Below, piece by piece: positions 25,786-34,718 of a stretch of 64,000 nucleotides of DNA. A model generated the notes under the pieces. That model ran no database searches and was not told the DNA's origin. It saw only the letters and a program-made list of their open reading frames with translations. Every line of letters starts with the position of its first letter. Positions within the stretch are counted from its first letter, which is position 1. Origin of the DNA: JAFGLZ01 sp964622545 (lineage in GTDB: Bacteria > Planctomycetota > Phycisphaerae > UBA1845 > JAFGLZ01). The stretch spans positions 62,001 to 126,000 of the forward strand of contig CAZUQM010000001.1 in assembly GCA_964622545.1 (NCBI GenBank), written 5' to 3'. Position numbers and translations under genes: made by a program.

Positions 25786-27828
25786 ATGACTCGCGTGGCA
25801 ACCGATCCCCTGGAAAGCTCCCTCGGACACAGCCAACACCTCCGGGAATCCGTCGCGGCACAAACCGGCCGCGCCAGCGCCTTGCTCATCGCGACCCTGC
25901 TGGGTGGGGTCCTGGTGCTTACCTCGTTCGTGGCCGGCTGGCTGTGGCAGGATTACACCATGGTCGCCCCGACCGGCGGTACCCTGAACGCCTATCGAGA
26001 CGGCATCGCCTTGATCGGGGCCCTCCTGCTCGGCGCCCCGCTCGTCTGGCACGCCGTCCGACACCTCTACCGCGGCGAGATGCACATGGATGAGCTCGTC
26101 GCCCTGGCGATCGTCGCCGCCATCGCCATCGGCAAGTATCAAGAGGCCGGGTTGGTCGCCTTCTTCATGATCCTCTCGACCCTGATCGAGACGCGGACGG
26201 CCCTCGGGGCACGGGCCTCCATCGAGGCCCTGGTCAAGATCACCCCGACCAGCGCCCGACGCATCAACCCCGACGGCTCCGAGACCGAGGTCGACCCGCG
26301 TGACCTCCAGATCGGCGACACCATCCGCATCCTACCGGGCGACAACATCCCCTCCGACGGCGAGGTCCTCACCGGTGAGTCGACCGTCAACCAGGCCACC
26401 ATCACCGGCGAATCGCTGCCCGTCGACAAGACCAAGGGCGAAGAAGTCTTCGCCGGCACGATCAACCTCACCGGCGCCCTCGACGTCCGCGTCACCAAGG
26501 CGTGGAAGGACAACACGCTCCAAACCGTCCGTGACCTGATCGCCAACGCCGAGCAGACCAAGATCCCGCTCATGCGGCTCATCGACCAGTACGCGGCCTG
26601 GTACACGCCGACCATCCTCATGATCGCGGGCATCGTCTTCTTCTTCACCCAAGACTGGGACCGGGCGATCTCGATCCTCGTCGTGTCCTGTCCCTGCGCA
26701 CTCATCCTGGCCACCCCGACGGCCATGGTGGCCGCCTTGTCCGCCGCCGCGCGGCTGGGGGTCCTGGTGAAGAACGTCGTCCACCTCGAATGGGCCCGCG
26801 GCCTGACCGCCATCGTCTTCGACAAGACGGGCACGCTGACCACCGGCGAGCTGTCGGTCACAAGCCTCAAGCCCGCCCCCGACATCGACGGGGCCGAGGT
26901 CCTCAGGCATGCGGCCTCGGTCGAGCAGAACAGCCGTCACCCCGTCGCCAAGGCCGTCGTGGCCGTGGCCAACAAGGCCCGTCTTAACCTGCCTCAGCCG
27001 GAGGCCTTCGAGGAGGTCGCCGGCAAGGGCGTCACCGGTACGGTCGACGGCCACACGATCTATGTGGGCAGGTCCGCCTGGGTCGCCGAGCAGGGCGCCG
27101 ACATGTCCATCATGGACGACCCCGACTTCGCCGAACCCGAAGGCGTCAGCACGCTCTACGTCGCCCGCGATGGGCGATGCATCGGCTGGATCGGCCTGGA
27201 GGACCGAACGCGCCCCGAGGCCCGAAACGCCATCGAGAGCCTCCGCAGGTCCGGCGTCCGCGAGCTGATCATGGTCACGGGTGATCGCTGGTCCGTCGCT
27301 CGCCGCGTGGCCAGGGAAATGGGCTGCTCCGACGTCCACGCCGAGGTCCTGCCCGACCAGAAGCTCCAGCTCGTCGATGAGCTCAAGAATCGCGGTCATC
27401 GCGTGGCGGTCGTCGGTGACGGTGTCAACGACGCCCCCGCCCTCGCAGCGGGCGATCTCGGCATCGCGATGGGCGCCGCCGGGTCCGACGTGGCCATCAA
27501 CTCCGCCTCGGTCGCGCTGATGAGCAACGACCTCGGGCGGCTGCCGTTCCTCGTCAGGCTCTCGCGACAGTGCACCAACGTCATCTGGCAGAACATGCTG
27601 CTGGGCATCACGTTCATCGTGGTCACGGTCACGCTGGCCAGCATGAGCCTGATCAAGCCGATGCTGGCGGCCGTGCTGCACCTGGGCATCTCGACCATCG
27701 TGGTGTTTAACAGCGCCCGGCTCATCCGCGCCGGCGAGGAGCTGACCCCGCACGTCGTTGAAGAGGCCCCGGTCCACGAGGCGCCCGAGCCGCCGGCCCC
27801 TGAGCACGTCGCGCCTGCAACCACTTGA
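25786..27828 (+). CDS. P1B-type heavy-metal-translocating ATPase
   Basis: 680-aa inner-membrane pump. Membrane helices near the N-terminus (from about residue 27) are followed by an actuator domain with the TGES motif (TGESLPVDKTKG), the metal-site motif Cys302-Pro-Cys304 in SCPCALILATP, the phosphorylation site Asp346 in FDKTGTLT, the HP motif in NSRHPVAK and GDGVNDAPAL. It has no N-terminal HMA or CxxC metal-binding domain. The last membrane segment reads VLHLGISTIVVFNSARL, with His where zinc/cadmium pumps usually have Asp, so metal choice (Zn, Cd, Co, Cu) is open. The tail is Pro/His/Glu-rich and may bind metal. Confidence 0.9.
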   Translation: MTRVATDPLESSLGHSQHLRESVAAQTGRASALLIATLLGGVLVLTSFVAGWLWQDYTMVAPTGGTLNAYRDGIALIGALLLGAPLVWHAVRHLYRGEMHMDELVALAIVAAIAIGKYQEAGLVAFFMILSTLIETRTALGARASIEALVKITPTSARRINPDGSETEVDPRDLQIGDTIRILPGDNIPSDGEVLTGESTVNQATITGESLPVDKTKGEEVFAGTINLTGALDVRVTKAWKDNTLQTVRDLIANAEQTKIPLMRLIDQYAAWYTPTILMIAGIVFFFTQDWDRAISILVVSCPCALILATPTAMVAALSAAARLGVLVKNVVHLEWARGLTAIVFDKTGTLTTGELSVTSLKPAPDIDGAEVLRHAASVEQNSRHPVAKAVVAVANKARLNLPQPEAFEEVAGKGVTGTVDGHTIYVGRSAWVAEQGADMSIMDDPDFAEPEGVSTLYVARDGRCIGWIGLEDRTRPEARNAIESLRRSGVRELIMVTGDRWSVARRVAREMGCSDVHAEVLPDQKLQLVDELKNRGHRVAVVGDGVNDAPALAAGDLGIAMGAAGSDVAINSASVALMSNDLGRLPFLVRLSRQCTNVIWQNMLLGITFIVVTVTLASMSLIKPMLAAVLHLGISTIVVFNSARLIRAGEELTPHVVEEAPVHEAPEPPAPEHVAPATT

Positions 27829-27926
27829 GCAGGACTCCGACGACGCCACATTGAGCGAGCAACCCTTGCCAACGGCGCCCGTCGCGCGCCGGCCACGGCT
27901 TTCTGGTGCAATTGCCAAGATAGCCC

Positions 27927-27954
27927 TTGCCCGGCACCTTCGCTGTGATACAGT
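27927..27954 (+). promoter_or_regulatory. Promoter for the ACT-domain gene, placed for a leaderless transcript
   Basis: TTGCCC (27927-27932), 16 bases, TACAGT (27949-27954), then six bases to the ATG at 27961. Same geometry as at pabB, and again without a ribosome site. Confidence 0.45.
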
Positions 27955-27960
27955 GACGGC

Positions 27961-28428
27961 ATGTCGCTGCAACCGTTCGAAACCGCCGAAGCCCACGGCC
28001 CGTCGGCCGTCCGGCAGATATCGACCTTCCTCGATAACCGCTGCGGCGAGCTGCTACGACTCACCCGCGCGTTCGAGGGCACGTCGGTCCATATCCTCTC
28101 CCTGACGATCATCAGCACGATCGACTGTGCCATCGTGCGACTCCTGGTCGACAACGTGGACGACGCCGCACGGATCCTCCGCGAATCCGGGTTCCCCGTC
28201 AGCGTCGCCGAGCTCGTCGTGGTCGAGATGCCTCAGGGCAGAAAGGGCCTGTTGGCCATCTGCTCGGCCCTGTTGGCCGGCGAGGTCAATATCCACTATG
28301 CCTACCCACTGCTGAGCCGACCCAACAGCCGTCCCGCCCTCGCCCTGCTCGTGGACAACATGGACGCCGCCTCGTCCATCCTCCGCAAAAAGGACTTCGT
28401 CGTGCTCGACGAGGACGACCTCGAATAG
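27961..28428 (+). CDS. Tandem ACT-domain protein
   Basis: 155 aa consisting of two ACT-type repeats (about 18-80 and 85-150), shown by the repeated pattern of a strand, IDCAIVRLLVDNVDDAARIL and then LALLVDNMDAASSIL. Stand-alone tandem ACT proteins are ligand-binding sensors, usually of amino acids; one family is often labelled acetolactate synthase-like regulatory. No catalytic domain is attached. It lies 132 bases after the metal ATPase and has its own predicted promoter. The ligand is not known. Confidence 0.82.
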   Translation: MSLQPFETAEAHGPSAVRQISTFLDNRCGELLRLTRAFEGTSVHILSLTIISTIDCAIVRLLVDNVDDAARILRESGFPVSVAELVVVEMPQGRKGLLAICSALLAGEVNIHYAYPLLSRPNSRPALALLVDNMDAASSILRKKDFVVLDEDDLE

Positions 28429-28650
28429 CCGACCCTGGAGCGGACCGCCAAAAGGGACTGTCATTCTGGCAGAACAGGCCGTCTTGACCGTCCTGAGGAC
28501 GACCGCGACATCGCCTAACCTTTTCCCAATGCGTCGCTTAAGGATTCGGTCCGCTGGCATGAACCTTGCAGACCCTGTACCGTAGAACCGATGCGGGCTG
28601 CGTGGCCGCCCGCCGCAACGAACGAAGACGCAATCAGAGGTGAACGAGCC

Positions 28651-29496
28651 ATGTCCCGATTCGCCAACAACATGAAGACCGTCGTCCTGCTCGGTGCCAT
28701 CATGGGCCTGGCCCTGTTCATCGGGCAGTTCTGGGGCACCTCGGGCCTGATCATCGCGTTCGTGCTCGGCGGAGCGATGAACGTGATCGCCTACTTCTAC
28801 AGCGACAAGATCGCCCTGGCCACCATGCGGGCTCAGGAGGTCTCCGAGCAGGATGCCCCCGAACTCGTCCGCATGGTCCGAGAGCTGGCCGACAACGCCG
28901 GTCTGCCCATGCCGAGGGTCTATGTCTGTCCCGAGCAGGCCCCCAACGCGTTTGCCACCGGTCGCAACCCGGCTAATTCGGCCGTCGCCGTGACCGAGGG
29001 CCTGCTGAGGGCCATGGACCAGCGACAGGTCCGCGCCGTGCTCGCCCACGAAATGGCCCACATCCGGCATCGCGACGTGCTGATCAGCACCGTGGCTGCC
29101 ACCGTCGCCGGTGCCATCACGATGCTCGCCCGCTTTGCCTGGTTCATCCCCATGGGAGCGAGCGACGACGAGGGCGGCAACCCCCTGGCCGGCCTGCTGA
29201 TGCTGATCTTGGCCCCGATCGCGGCCATCATGATCCAGATGGCGATCTCACGTTCGCGTGAGTACGCGGCCGACGACTTCGGCGGCGAGCTGTGCGGCAA
29301 TCCCGAGGACCTCGCCGGCGCGCTCCAGCGGCTGAGCAGCTACAACGAGAAGGTCCCCATGCACGCCAGCCCGTCGCACGCGAATATGTTCATCGTCCAG
29401 CCGCTGATCCCCGGCGGGATGGTGGGCCTGTTCAGCAGCCACCCCCCCATCCAGAAGCGGATCGAGCGGCTCATGGAGAAGAGCCGGCGGTACTAG
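28651..29496 (+). CDS. htpX: Membrane zinc metalloprotease HtpX (M48)
   Basis: 281-aa inner-membrane protease for misfolded membrane proteins. Two N-terminal membrane helices (about 8-45), the zinc motif His133-Glu134-Met-Ala-His137 in VLAHEMAHIRHRD, two further hydrophobic segments (about 150-200) and the third zinc ligand region SREYAADDFGG are present. ATG at 28651 has AGAGG upstream and gives the normal HtpX N-terminus (MSRFANNMKT); the longer frame is rejected. The stop codon lies inside the first copy of a 41-bp direct repeat. Confidence 0.93.
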   Translation: MSRFANNMKTVVLLGAIMGLALFIGQFWGTSGLIIAFVLGGAMNVIAYFYSDKIALATMRAQEVSEQDAPELVRMVRELADNAGLPMPRVYVCPEQAPNAFATGRNPANSAVAVTEGLLRAMDQRQVRAVLAHEMAHIRHRDVLISTVAATVAGAITMLARFAWFIPMGASDDEGGNPLAGLLMLILAPIAAIMIQMAISRSREYAADDFGGELCGNPEDLAGALQRLSSYNEKVPMHASPSHANMFIVQPLIPGGMVGLFSSHPPIQKRIERLMEKSRRY

Positions 29497-29529
29497 TCGT
29501 CCAACGCAGTTGAATCTCTCGGTTTCCCA
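29489..29529 (+). repeat. 41-bp direct repeat, copy 1
   Basis: Identical to 29669-29709, exactly 180 bases apart. Starts in the last codons of htpX. Both copies lead into a palindromic repeat of family R1. Confidence 0.85.
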
Positions 29530-29540
29530 ACTTCGGAGCG

Positions 29541-29640
29541 GCCGTCGGAGACGCGACTGTGAAGGAGCGTTGTTGTTCAAACGCTCCAACAACACAGCTC
29601 CCTGACGGTCGCTGCTCTGATAAGCGTCTCGCCCTCCTGA
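29541..29640 (+). repeat. Dispersed palindromic repeat R1, copy 1
   Basis: Imperfect palindrome: arms 29553-29577 and 29588-29612 pair at 20 of 25 positions around a 10-base loop. Related copies: 29721-29835, 46715-46830 and, inverted, 48141-48227. Confidence 0.75.
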
Positions 29641-29668
29641 TCGGAACCCACAGAAACAAGTGTGGTCG

Positions 29669-29709
29669 GGTACTAGTCGTCCAACGCAGTTGAATCTCTC
29701 GGTTTCCCA
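29669..29709 (+). repeat. 41-bp direct repeat, copy 2
   Basis: Second copy of the repeat at 29489-29529; followed by a diverged R1 copy, so the 180-base unit looks like an old tandem duplication. Confidence 0.85.
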
Positions 29710-29720
29710 GCTACGGCGCA

Positions 29721-29835
29721 ACGCCTGAGACGCGACCGTCAAAGAGCGTTGCTGTTCGACCTTGCCTTGGCGAGCACGGTTCCCATGCCGTAATGTGTCA
29801 ACAGCAAAGGTGCCTCTCCCTCGCGTCTCCTGAGG
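29721..29835 (+). repeat. Dispersed palindromic repeat R1, copy 2
   Basis: Left arm around 29727-29763 (GAGACGCGACCGTCAAAGAG) and a partly complementary right arm around 29798-29832. More diverged and with a longer loop than copy 1. Confidence 0.6.
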
Positions 29836-30030
29836 GCCTGCCGGACCTCTCCACGCCGCCGGCTCCCATGGCACGGCGACCCACGCCATTCACGTCTTCA
29901 GCGCGAGGCCTCCTTTCGACGTTTCGCCCCGCCGGGCCTCGACTTGTCCCGCCAACCCCCGTCCGCTACGCTAGCCCAGACGCACGCGCAGCGGGCCGAT
30001 GGCACATCGCTCACGCAAGGAGAACCGGGC

Positions 30031-31275
30031 ATGTCGGACCAGACCTCGGGTATGAACCGTCGCGATTTCCTGCACACCGCCGCCGGGGCCGCCATCGGCG
30101 CCTCCGCCCTCGGGGCGAACGCCGCCGCCGACAAGGACGAGGCCAAGAAGCTTATCCGGCGCAACGAGAAGCCCGGCATGACTTACCGCCGCCTCGGTCG
30201 CACGAACTTCGCCTGCAGCCGACTGGCCGCCGGCTGGCGCGGCAACAACCGACTCAAACGCATGCTCCTCGAGGCCGGCGTCAACTACGTCGACACCTCC
30301 CGGGCCTACGTGGGCGGCAAGAACGAGGCCGAGCTCGGTGAGTTGATGGCCACGTACCGCGACAAGGTCTTCCTTTCCAGCAAGGCCAGCGGGCTCGCCG
30401 GCTATCCGCGCCTCACCTTCAAGGAGGGCGAGGGCAAGAAGGCCGCTAGGATCTACACGCAGTTGCTCGAGGAGTCGCTCAAGACGCTCAAGGTCGACCA
30501 CGTGGACTGCTACTACCTGCACGGCGTGGCCGAGCCGTTCGTGCTCGAGACCGAGGAGATCTACGCCGCCTTCGAGAAGGCCCGCAAGGCCGGCAAGGTC
30601 CGCCACTACGGCTTCACGACGCACTCCAACGTGGGCGAGGTCATGAAGAAGGCCGTCGAGGTCGAAACCAAGGGCGACATCAAGTACGACCTCATCATGG
30701 TCGCGTGCAACCCCAACAGCTATCCCGGCCTGACCGACACGCTGGCCCAGCTCCAGCAACACGACATCGGCCTGATCGCCATGAAGGCCACCGGCCAGGT
30801 CCGACGCGTCAAGGAGCCGCGGCTCGACGCCATGATGAAGATGGCCGACGACCTGGAGCTCAACGACCGCGAGCGGAGCTACGCCTACATGATGCACTTC
30901 ACGAACTTCGACGTGCTCATCAGCGAGATGCAGTCCGTCGGCCACGTCGAGGGCAACCTCAAGCTGCCCGGCATGAAGCTGAGCAAGGCCGAGGCCCGGC
31001 GCCTCCGCGACCGCGTCCTGGCCGAAGGGAAGGACGCCTGCCACCACTGCGGAAGCTGCACGGCCGCCTGCCCCGAGCGGATCGAGGTGCACGACATCCT
31101 TCGCTATCACAGCTACTACCACAACTACGGTCACAGCAAGGACGCCTGCGGGCACGTTGCGGCTATGGGCTGCGACATCGGCCGGGCCTGCACGGATTGT
31201 GGGAAATGCTCCGAGGCCTGCCCGGCGGGGATCGACCTGCCCGCGGTGATTCGCGACATGGCCCGACACGTCTGA
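30031..31275 (+). CDS. Tat-exported aldo/keto reductase with C-terminal ferredoxin domain
   Basis: 414-aa protein. The N-terminus has a twin-arginine signal (MNRRDFLHTAAGAAIG), so it is exported folded. Residues about 45-300 form an aldo/keto reductase barrel (TYRRLGRTN, YVDTSRAY, VDCYYLHG). The last 75 residues carry two 4Fe-4S clusters: CHHCGSCTAACP and CTDCGKCSEACP. The fusion suggests electron flow between an iron-sulfur relay and a carbonyl substrate rather than simple NADPH use. AKR-ferredoxin fusions are common in planctomycetes, clostridia and others but mostly uncharacterised. AAGGAG precedes the ATG. Confidence 0.88.
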   Translation: MSDQTSGMNRRDFLHTAAGAAIGASALGANAAADKDEAKKLIRRNEKPGMTYRRLGRTNFACSRLAAGWRGNNRLKRMLLEAGVNYVDTSRAYVGGKNEAELGELMATYRDKVFLSSKASGLAGYPRLTFKEGEGKKAARIYTQLLEESLKTLKVDHVDCYYLHGVAEPFVLETEEIYAAFEKARKAGKVRHYGFTTHSNVGEVMKKAVEVETKGDIKYDLIMVACNPNSYPGLTDTLAQLQQHDIGLIAMKATGQVRRVKEPRLDAMMKMADDLELNDRERSYAYMMHFTNFDVLISEMQSVGHVEGNLKLPGMKLSKAEARRLRDRVLAEGKDACHHCGSCTAACPERIEVHDILRYHSYYHNYGHSKDACGHVAAMGCDIGRACTDCGKCSEACPAGIDLPAVIRDMARHV

Positions 31276-31390
31276 TAACTCCCAGCGATAGCTAAACGTC
31301 CGATAGCATCCGGTCGATAGCACCCATAGCGAGCCCGCGTGCCCGACCGACCGACCTGCGCAGGCCGCGCGCAGGCTGGGAGTGGTCGAC

Positions 31391-31485
31391 GTGGCACAGC
31401 CGCCCTCGGCTGTGCAAACCCAATCGGGGCGACTGGACCACATCGCGCGGGTGCCACTGGCGGCTGGCCCGCCAGTGCCTGAGGT
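31391..31485. repeat. Two intergenic hairpins (repeat family R4)
   Basis: A perfect 9-bp stem GCACAGCCG/CGGCTGTGC (31395-31416 area) and a stem built on CACTGGCGG/CCGCCAGTG (about 31456-31478). The second is related, inverted, to ACTGGCGG...CCGCCAGT at about 35190-35207. Confidence 0.6.
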
Positions 31486-31509
31486 GAAAGTCGAGGACGG
31501 AACCTCGTC

Positions 31510-32946
31510 GTGAAGATCCACCTGGTCTATCTGGTCATGAACTCGCCGCAGGACACGGCCTACAGCTACGGGCTGGGCTATGTGGCCGCCGCGCTCCGCC
31601 AGGCGGGACAGACCGTCACGATGTCCGCCGTCCGCGACGGGGCCGACGTCGACGCCCTGCTCGACCGCCTCGGCGCCGACCGGCCGGGTATCCTCGGCCT
31701 CTCGGCCACGACCAGCCAGTTCGGTTACGCCCGCTCGCTGGCGTCACGCCTCAAGGAGACGTGCGAGGCCTTCGTCGTCTGTGGCGGGGCGCATCCGACG
31801 CTCATGCCCGAGTGCCTCGTCGACGCCCCCGCCCTCGACGCCATCGTCCGCGGCGAGGGCGAGCAGCCCATGGTCGAGTTGGCCGACGCCCTCGAGGCCG
31901 GCCGAGACAGCAGCGCGATTCATAACCTCTGGCTCCGGCAGGGCGATCGCATCATCGAGAACCCGATGCGGCCGTTCCTCCCCGACCTCGACGCCCTGCC
32001 CATGCCCGACAAGACAAGCCTCGACTACCAGGCCGTCATCGACGCCGCCGGCGGGGTCAACCGCTTCATCTTCAGCCGCGGCTGCACCTACGGGTGCACC
32101 TATTGCAGCAATCGCGCCCTCAGCCGGCTCGCCGACGGGCGCTACTTCCGCCAGCAGAGCGTCGACCGCGCCCTGGCCGAGATCCGGCACGACCTCGATC
32201 GATTCCGCTTCGAGCGCATCGTCTTCGACGACGACGCCATCACGCTCCGCCCGGACTGGTTCCACGCCTTCTTCGAGCGCTACCGCGAGGCGATCGGCCT
32301 GCCCTTCACGTGCAACGTTCGCGTCGGCACGGTCGATCGCGAGATGCTCACGCTCCTCCGCGAGGCCGGCTGCACGACCGTCGTCATGGGCATCGAGCAC
32401 GGCAACGAGCAGTTCCGCACGCAGGTCCTCAAGCGCCGCATGAGCAACCGCGACATCATCGAGACGTTCGACACCTGTCACGCCCTCGGCATGCGGACGT
32501 TCGGCCAGGTGATCGTCGGCTTCCCGAACGAGACCAAGCGGCTCTTCCTCGACACGGTGCGGCTGTGTCGCCGCGTCGGCGTCCGCAACCCGGTCTCGAT
32601 CTTCCAGCCGTATCCGGCCACCGAGCTGGGCGAGATCTGCGAGGTCAACGGCTGGCTGCCGGGCCGCTCGGCCTTCCGCGAACGCCGCGAGGCCGTTATC
32701 GACTTCCCCGAATTCGGCCGTCGCGAGATCCAGCAGTGCGCCGACGCGTTCCCGATCCTGACCCAGGCCCGGTGGCTGCCGCTGTGGCTACCCATCGGCT
32801 GGTCGGTGGCGTTGTGGCGGCGTATGGACTTGATGCACTACCTGGTGCGGCGCACGGTCAAACACGTTGCCGCGGGCCTGCGGCGAACGCTCGCCGGCGC
32901 GGCTCAGCTCCTGACGCCCTTCAGGTCGATCTCTTCGCAGCGGTGA
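31510..32946 (+). CDS. B12-binding radical SAM protein
   Basis: 478 aa. An N-terminal cobalamin-binding fold (about 1-140; GLGYVAAALRQAG, CGGAHPTLMPE) is followed by a radical SAM core with Cys192-xxx-Cys196-xx-Cys199 (CTYGCTYC), a GIEHGNEQ SAM-binding segment and a C-terminal helical region. Such enzymes carry out methylations or rearrangements in lipid, hopanoid or natural product pathways; target unknown. The GTG start has GAGGA about 12 bases upstream, rather far. The 3' end overlaps the convergent oppF gene by 43 bases. Confidence 0.85.
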   Translation: MKIHLVYLVMNSPQDTAYSYGLGYVAAALRQAGQTVTMSAVRDGADVDALLDRLGADRPGILGLSATTSQFGYARSLASRLKETCEAFVVCGGAHPTLMPECLVDAPALDAIVRGEGEQPMVELADALEAGRDSSAIHNLWLRQGDRIIENPMRPFLPDLDALPMPDKTSLDYQAVIDAAGGVNRFIFSRGCTYGCTYCSNRALSRLADGRYFRQQSVDRALAEIRHDLDRFRFERIVFDDDAITLRPDWFHAFFERYREAIGLPFTCNVRVGTVDREMLTLLREAGCTTVVMGIEHGNEQFRTQVLKRRMSNRDIIETFDTCHALGMRTFGQVIVGFPNETKRLFLDTVRLCRRVGVRNPVSIFQPYPATELGEICEVNGWLPGRSAFRERREAVIDFPEFGRREIQQCADAFPILTQARWLPLWLPIGWSVALWRRMDLMHYLVRRTVKHVAAGLRRTLAGAAQLLTPFRSISSQR

Positions 32947-33989
32947 CACGCGGCCAGGTGTCCGTCGCCCAGATCGCGCAGCTCGGGCACGACCTCCCGG
33001 CAGCGATCGTCGCCGTAACCACACCTTGGATGGAACGCGCAGCCACTCGGTAGGTTCGACGGGTCGGCCACCTCGCCGGGCAGGACGATCCGCTCGCCCT
33101 TGAGCGACGGATCGGGCTTGGGCAGGGCGCTCATCAGCGCCTCGGTGTACGGATGTCGCGGCCGGGCGAACAGCTCGTCGGTCCGCGACAGCTCGACGAT
33201 CCGCCCCGTGTACATGACGGCCACACGGTTGCTGATGTTCTCCACCACCGACAGATCATGCGCGATGAACAGGTACGTCAGGCCGTACTGACTCTGGAGG
33301 TCCTTCAGCAGGTTGACGATCTGGGCCTGCACCGACACGTCGAGCGCCGAGACCGGCTCGTCGCAGATGATGAGCTGCGGGTTGAGCGCCAGGGCCCGGG
33401 CGATGCCGATCCGCTGCCGCTGGCCGCCGCTGAACGCGTGCGGGTAGCGGTTGAGAAACTCGCGCTTCAGCCCGACGGACTCGATCAACTCGCAGACGCG
33501 AGCCTCGGTCTCCTCGGCCGTTCGGCTCTCGAGCGCCCGCATCGGCTCGGCCACCAGGTCGCGGATGGTCATCCGCGGGTTCAGCGAGGCGTACGGGTCC
33601 TGGAAGATGAGCTGCATGTGCCGACGGAAGAGCCGCAGCTCCTCGCCGCGCAGCTTGGCCAGGTCGACCCGCTTGCCGTTCTGGTGAAAGATGATCTCGC
33701 CATCGGTGCGATCGAGCACGCGGAGGATAAGCCTACCCGTCGTGGTCTTGCCGCAGCCACTCTCTCCGACGAGCCCGAGCGTCTCGCCCCGACCGATCTC
33801 GAAGCTGATGTCGTCGACCGCCTTGACGTGTCCGACGACCCGCTTGAGCAGACCCGCCGTGATGGGGAAGTACTTCTTGAGCTGCCGGACTTGGAGCAGG
33901 GGTTCGGTCGTTCCCTGGCCGTCTGCCTCGGCCTGACGCCCTGCCTGCTCGGGACCGGATGGATCGGGGCACGTTGTCACGAGGTGCAT
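32904..33989 (-). CDS. oppF: Peptide ABC transporter ATP-binding protein (OppF/DppF type)
   Basis: 361-aa ATPase for the inner face of an oligopeptide importer. Walker A GESGCGKTTTGR, signature FSGGQRQRIGIARAL, Walker B LIICDEPVSALD and the H-loop AHDLSV are intact; the C-terminal oligopeptide-transporter domain with four Cys (CAFHPRCGYGDDRC, CHRC) is complete. It is separated from oppD by 1.6 kb and from oppABC by almost 9 kb. The ATG at 33989 has no ribosome site. Tail overlaps the radical SAM gene. Confidence 0.92.
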   Translation of the reverse strand: MHLVTTCPDPSGPEQAGRQAEADGQGTTEPLLQVRQLKKYFPITAGLLKRVVGHVKAVDDISFEIGRGETLGLVGESGCGKTTTGRLILRVLDRTDGEIIFHQNGKRVDLAKLRGEELRLFRRHMQLIFQDPYASLNPRMTIRDLVAEPMRALESRTAEETEARVCELIESVGLKREFLNRYPHAFSGGQRQRIGIARALALNPQLIICDEPVSALDVSVQAQIVNLLKDLQSQYGLTYLFIAHDLSVVENISNRVAVMYTGRIVELSRTDELFARPRHPYTEALMSALPKPDPSLKGERIVLPGEVADPSNLPSGCAFHPRCGYGDDRCREVVPELRDLGDGHLAACHRCEEIDLKGVRS

Positions 33990-34167
33990 TATGGCACGTG
34001 GCGTGGTGCGGCTCCAGACGTGGCGAGATGGCTACGGAAATGGGGGGCGCCTCCGGGAAGGCGAGACTCCCGCCAAGCCGCACGTTCGAGGCGTGGCCGC
34101 AGCCCATGCGTAGCCTTGGCCAAGCCGGGTTCTCAGTGCGGTCACGTGCTCTGCAAGGGCAAGCAGC

Positions 34168-34192
34168 AGGGTGGGTGGAAACGACCCACCCT
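34168..34192. repeat. Hairpin at the 3' end of the zinc-ribbon gene
   Basis: Perfect 9-bp arms AGGGTGGGT (34168-34176) and ACCCACCCT (34184-34192) with a seven-base loop, overlapping the stop codon of the minus-strand gene. Could act as terminator. Confidence 0.55.
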
Positions 34193-34718
34193 ACGAAGTC
34201 GACGATTCTGCTTCGAGCTGCGATGGATCAAACGACGTCCCGCACTCCGGGCAGCGCGGCGCCGTCAACCTCTCGAGCGAGTAGCCGCACGTCTGACATC
34301 GGCCTTCAGGCGGAGGCACCGTACCGCGCGGCCAGATGAACAGCGAGGCCACGATGACGATCAAGGCACCGGCCATCAGGCCTCGGCCCCAGGTGAGAGC
34401 GATGTGCGAGTACTGCGGCCAGTAGACGGCGTAGTACCCCCCTCCGATAGAGACGATCCCGAAGCCGATACCCAGAAGCGACCAGCACGCGATCCGCAAC
34501 ACGTCGGCCGGAACCATCCTGCGTTGCGAGAGTCCTGCGGACGAGCAACTGACAACGAATAGTGCCAGGCCAGGAAAGGGAGCGAATGACAGCGCCATGC
34601 CGACAGGGTGGTCGGAACTTCCGTATCCGCAGACGTACGCGAAGAACGTCACAAAGAACGCCGACCCAAACAGCAAGGTCAACACAAGGAGCTGCCGTTT
34701 CCCGAACTGCTTGGCCAA
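34191..34718 (-). CDS. Four-helix membrane protein with C-terminal zinc ribbon
   Basis: 175 aa. Four hydrophobic helices are visible (starting LLVLTLLFGSAFF, MALSFAPFPGLALF, IACWSLLGIGFGIV, LMAGALIVIVASLF). The tail is CQTCGYSLERLTAPRCPECG, a two-CxxC zinc ribbon of a type frequent in planctomycete membrane proteins. The TTG at 34718 is chosen as start since GGGAGG lies nine bases before it and the upstream frame is repeat sequence. Function unknown; it interrupts the oppD-oppF order. Confidence 0.68.
   Translation of the reverse strand: MAKQFGKRQLLVLTLLFGSAFFVTFFAYVCGYGSSDHPVGMALSFAPFPGLALFVVSCSSAGLSQRRMVPADVLRIACWSLLGIGFGIVSIGGGYYAVYWPQYSHIALTWGRGLMAGALIVIVASLFIWPRGTVPPPEGRCQTCGYSLERLTAPRCPECGTSFDPSQLEAESSTS

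Larger units (their letters stand above)
29497..30030. other. Repeat-filled gap between htpX and the aldo/keto reductase
   Basis: 534 bases without a gene. It holds the second direct repeat, two R1 palindromes and the reductase ribosome site (AAGGAGAA, about 30017). Confidence 0.6.

Noticed and set aside
29489..29835. CRISPR array or insertion sequence
   Set aside because: Only two long direct repeats, 180 bases apart, no spacer regularity, no cas genes and no transposase; better explained as tandem duplicated palindromic repeats.
33153..34562. 469-residue frame on the + strand
   Set aside because: Antisense to oppF and running into repeat sequence; no family signature.
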